NCBI GenBank assembly: GCA_021784715.1
Contig: JAJYHP010000168.1
Location: 1-14,791, forward strand
Reading direction: 5' to 3'
DNA: 14,791 nucleotides
Origin: a bacterium
GTDB taxonomy: Bacteria > Eremiobacterota > Eremiobacteria > Baltobacterales > Baltobacteraceae
Shown here: positions 13,523-14,791 of the stretch, in pieces
Layout: each line of letters begins with the position of its first letter
Numbering within the stretch: the first letter of the stretch is position 1
Made by a program: the position numbers and the translations under genes
The notes under the pieces: model-generated
The model's database searches: none
The model's input: only the letters and a program-made list of their open reading frames with translations
Told to the model about the DNA's origin: nothing

Positions 13523-13526
13523 CCTC
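13523..13526 (-). promoter_or_regulatory. Ribosome binding site supporting the CTG start of nrdR
   Basis: GAGG on the minus strand lies 8 nt before the CTG at 13514, an ideal spacing. It is about 70 nt from the GTG at 13448, which has no comparable site. Confidence 0.6.
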
Positions 13527-13539
13527 ACGACGATGTAAC

Positions 13540-13552
13540 GCACATATTGTGC
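13540..13552. promoter_or_regulatory. Palindrome at the presumed nrdR transcription start (possible operator)
   Basis: The sequence GCACATATTGTGC has arms GCACA and TGTGC around a 3-base centre, 8 nt downstream of the -10 TATACT. A repressor bound here would block initiation. It resembles, but does not match, the NrdR box: CAC and GTG are 5 nt apart instead of the longer spacing of known boxes. Autoregulation is therefore only a possibility. Confidence 0.4.
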
Positions 13553-13560
13553 TTCGCGTT

Positions 13561-13590
13561 AGTATAACCCACTACCCGTAGGGAACGCAA
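13561..13590 (-). promoter_or_regulatory. Promoter of the nrdR-dut-panE-hemQ operon
   Basis: TATACT (13566-13561) has a weak -35 TTGCGT 18 nt upstream (13590-13585). That -35 lies inside the end of the terminator stem of the preceding gene, so terminator and promoter overlap. The leader to the CTG start is about 40 nt and contains the palindrome and the GAGG site. Confidence 0.5.
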
Positions 13591-13620
13591 AAGGACCACC
13601 AAGCGGTGGCCCTTTTGCGT
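13585..13620 (-). terminator. Strong intrinsic terminator after the DUF5679 gene
   Basis: ACGCAAAAGG-A-CCACC pairs with GGTGG-C-CCTTTTGCGT around an AAGC loop (15 of 16 positions paired). The A/T-rich lower stem gives a U-tract for transcription on either strand. It lies about 30 nt after the stop codon at 13650. Confidence 0.85.
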
Positions 13621-13649
13621 ATGCTCCTGGTCTGCCAGAGCGGTGCGGT

Positions 13650-13799
13650 TTACTTGGCCGCTCCGATCTTGAACATCTTCGTGCCGCATTTCGAGCACTT
13701 TCCCTCGGTCGCCGGGCGACCGTTTTTCATCGTGATTTGCTTGGCGTCAGCCATCGGCTGCTTCGCTTTGCACTTAACGCAATAGGCTTCAACTGCCAC
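13650..13799 (-). CDS. DUF5679 zinc-ribbon small protein
   Basis: A 49-residue protein is encoded from a GTG at 13799, with AAGGAG 5 nt upstream, to TAA at 13650. It begins MAVEAYCVKCKAKQPMADAK and contains TMKNGRPATEGKCSKCGTKMF, the hallmark of DUF5679. Two CxxC pairs (Cys7/Cys10 and Cys35/Cys38) should bind one zinc. The role of the family is not known to me; nucleic-acid binding is a common guess for such ribbons. It has its own strong terminator and lies just upstream of the nrdR operon, divergent from dprA. Confidence 0.88.
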   Translation of the reverse strand: MAVEAYCVKCKAKQPMADAKQITMKNGRPATEGKCSKCGTKMFKIGAAK

Positions 13800-13883
13800 A
13801 GTTACTCCTTCCGTATCGGCGACCCGCCGTTTCTCTGGTCCGGCCGGGATTCCCCCCGCTTGTCGACGAGGGATCCTTCGTGA

Positions 13884-14768
13884 ATGAGGGGCGTGGAGCT
13901 CCGTTTCGAACCTCGCGGGCGTTTCCTTGCTCTCCGACCCGGACGGGCGGAGCCTCGCTTTGCGGGGCTCTGGGCGACCGGCGACCTCGAAGCGCTCGCC
14001 CGCCCCAGCATCGCCATCGTCGGCACCCGCGCGGCAAGTGCGTACGGGCGCAGCCAGGCCCGTTCCCTCGCCGCGGAGCTCGCCGGCCTCGGGCTCTGCG
14101 TGCTTTCAGGGCTCGCGCTGGGCATCGATGCAGCGGCGCACGAAGGCGCGCTCGATGCCGGTGCCCCAACGATCGGCGTGCTCGGCTCCGGGCACCACTG
14201 CTTCTACCCCCCGCGCAACGCCGCTCTCGCCGCGCGTATGCTCGCGGCGGGCGGCGCCGTGCTCTCCCCCTTCCCGCCCGACGAACCCGCGCGCCGGGGG
14301 CAGTTTCTCGCCCGCAATGGGGTCGTCGTCGCCCTCGCCGATGCATTGCTCGTCGTCGAGGCACCGCTCCGCTCGGGGGCGCTCAATACCGCGAGCTGGG
14401 CCGCCGGCGAGATTCCGGTCCTCGCGCTTCCCTGCGACGTCGACCGGTGCAGCGGTGCGGGGAGCCTCGCCCTCCTCCGCGACGGGGCGACGCTGGTCCG
14501 CGATGCCGCCGATATCGTCGAAGCGATGGGGCTGCTGCGCCCCGAAACACCGCCGGCCGCTCCGGCCTCCGGCGAGCCCACACCCCCCGCCGACGCCCTA
14601 CTCGCCCTCCTCTGCAGCGGTGCTTCGACGCTTGAGGAACTCGTCGCCGCAAGCGAACTCTCGACCGCGGAGGTGCTCGGGCGACTCAACCTGCTCGAAC
14701 TCTGCGGGGCGATCGAGCGTCGAGATGCGGGCTATGCGCTTGCGCATCGCCCGCGCAAAGCGCGATGA
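13884..14768 (+). CDS. dprA: DNA-processing protein A (DprA/Smf)
   Basis: DprA binds single-stranded DNA entering during natural transformation and loads RecA; it is also kept in many bacteria not known to transform. The 294-residue product has the Rossmann-like core: IAIVGTRAASAYG (43-55), CVLSGLALGIDAAAHEGAL (72-90), GVLGSG (98-103), FYPPRN (107-112), and VVEAPLRSGALNTASWAAG (157-175) where the family has SGALxTA. A winged-helix-like C-terminal domain (about 236-288, STLEELVAASELSTAEVLGR) follows an Ala/Pro linker. The N-terminal SAM-like domain of longer DprAs is absent. Oddities are FLARNGVVVA in place of the usual RNRII segment and LPCDVD in place of PG. An in-frame stop immediately precedes the ATG at 13884, fixing the start; GAGGG lies 11 nt upstream. 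The stop overlaps another start codon. Confidence 0.93.
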   Translation: MRGVELRFEPRGRFLALRPGRAEPRFAGLWATGDLEALARPSIAIVGTRAASAYGRSQARSLAAELAGLGLCVLSGLALGIDAAAHEGALDAGAPTIGVLGSGHHCFYPPRNAALAARMLAAGGAVLSPFPPDEPARRGQFLARNGVVVALADALLVVEAPLRSGALNTASWAAGEIPVLALPCDVDRCSGAGSLALLRDGATLVRDAADIVEAMGLLRPETPPAAPASGEPTPPADALLALLCSGASTLEELVAASELSTAEVLGRLNLLELCGAIERRDAGYALAHRPRKAR

Positions 14769-14791
14769 TGGCTGCCATGCGGCTCCGTCTC
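14765..14791 (+). CDS. Start of a gene overlapping the dprA stop, cut by the window edge
   Basis: ATGATGG begins inside the dprA stop (ATGA, 4-nt overlap), the usual arrangement for coupled genes. The frame stays open to the window end (MMAAMRLRL). There is no separate ribosome binding site. In many genomes topA or a recombinase gene follows dprA, but too little is visible to decide. Confidence 0.4.

Noticed and set aside
13525..13545. Seven-codon upstream frame (MCVTSS) before nrdR, minus strand
   Set aside because: It has no ribosome binding site and ordinary codons; chance is the simpler explanation.
13540..13552. Calling the palindrome a true NrdR box
   Set aside because: CAC and GTG are 5 nt apart, shorter than the NrdR consensus as I recall it, and only one copy is present.

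Overview
The window reads as chromosomal DNA from a GC-rich, diderm, environmental bacterium. A TonB-dependent receptor and a second beta-barrel protein imply an outer membrane. HemQ (coproheme decarboxylase), copper-amine-oxidase-N domains and Pro/Thr surface linkers are mixtures common in deep-branching Terrabacteria-like diderms; a Candidatus Eremiobacterota (WPS-2)-like origin is my best guess, but that is inference from gene content, not a computed placement. Starts other than ATG are frequent (GTG, TTG, probably one CTG), and at least two promoters sit so close to their start codons that the mRNAs should be leaderless or nearly so.

Layout. (1) 1-2040: a minus-strand gene for a 493-residue protein whose last two thirds are 41 consecutive octapeptides (A-L/F-T/S-x-x-Q-I/V/L-x), followed 27 nt downstream by the first 19 codons of another minus-strand gene. 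A 474-nt gene-free stretch follows, with base composition that looks less GC-rich than the rest. (2) 2041-3576: comM/yifB-type AAA+ ATPase. (3) 3608-4313: a VapB/VapC toxin-antitoxin pair with its own promoter. (4) 4381-5064 (minus): Crp/Fnr-type regulator with an extended -10 promoter. (5) 5247-7552 (minus): a two-gene surface unit, a copper-amine-oxidase-N/outer-membrane-barrel fusion followed by an ice-binding-domain (DUF3494) lipoprotein. (6) 7736-10636 (plus): a small membrane protein, a hairpin, then a 766-residue TonB-dependent receptor with an N-terminal carboxypeptidase-regulatory-like domain. (7) Two strong hairpins separate this from a tightly packed minus-strand operon nrdR-dut-panE-like-hemQ (13514 down to 10764), whose genes overlap or nearly touch. 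(8) 13650-13799 (minus): a 49-residue DUF5679 zinc-ribbon gene with a strong intrinsic terminator. (9) 13884-14768 (plus): dprA, followed by the overlapping start of another gene.

How the genes fit together: dut and nrdR both act on dNTP supply (dUTP removal and repression of ribonucleotide reductase genes) and share a transcript with a ketopantoate-reductase-fold enzyme and the last step of coproporphyrin-dependent heme synthesis. comM and dprA both belong to natural transformation but lie in separate units. The minus-strand barrel/ice-binding pair and the plus-strand TonB receptor diverge from one intergenic region, so 5247-10636 is a cell-envelope block. The most unusual items are the octapeptide-repeat protein, the apparent CTG start and CX4C knuckle of NrdR, a palindrome at the presumed nrdR transcription start, and the barrel fusion. 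I did not find a recognisable new defence or mobile system beyond the toxin-antitoxin pair.
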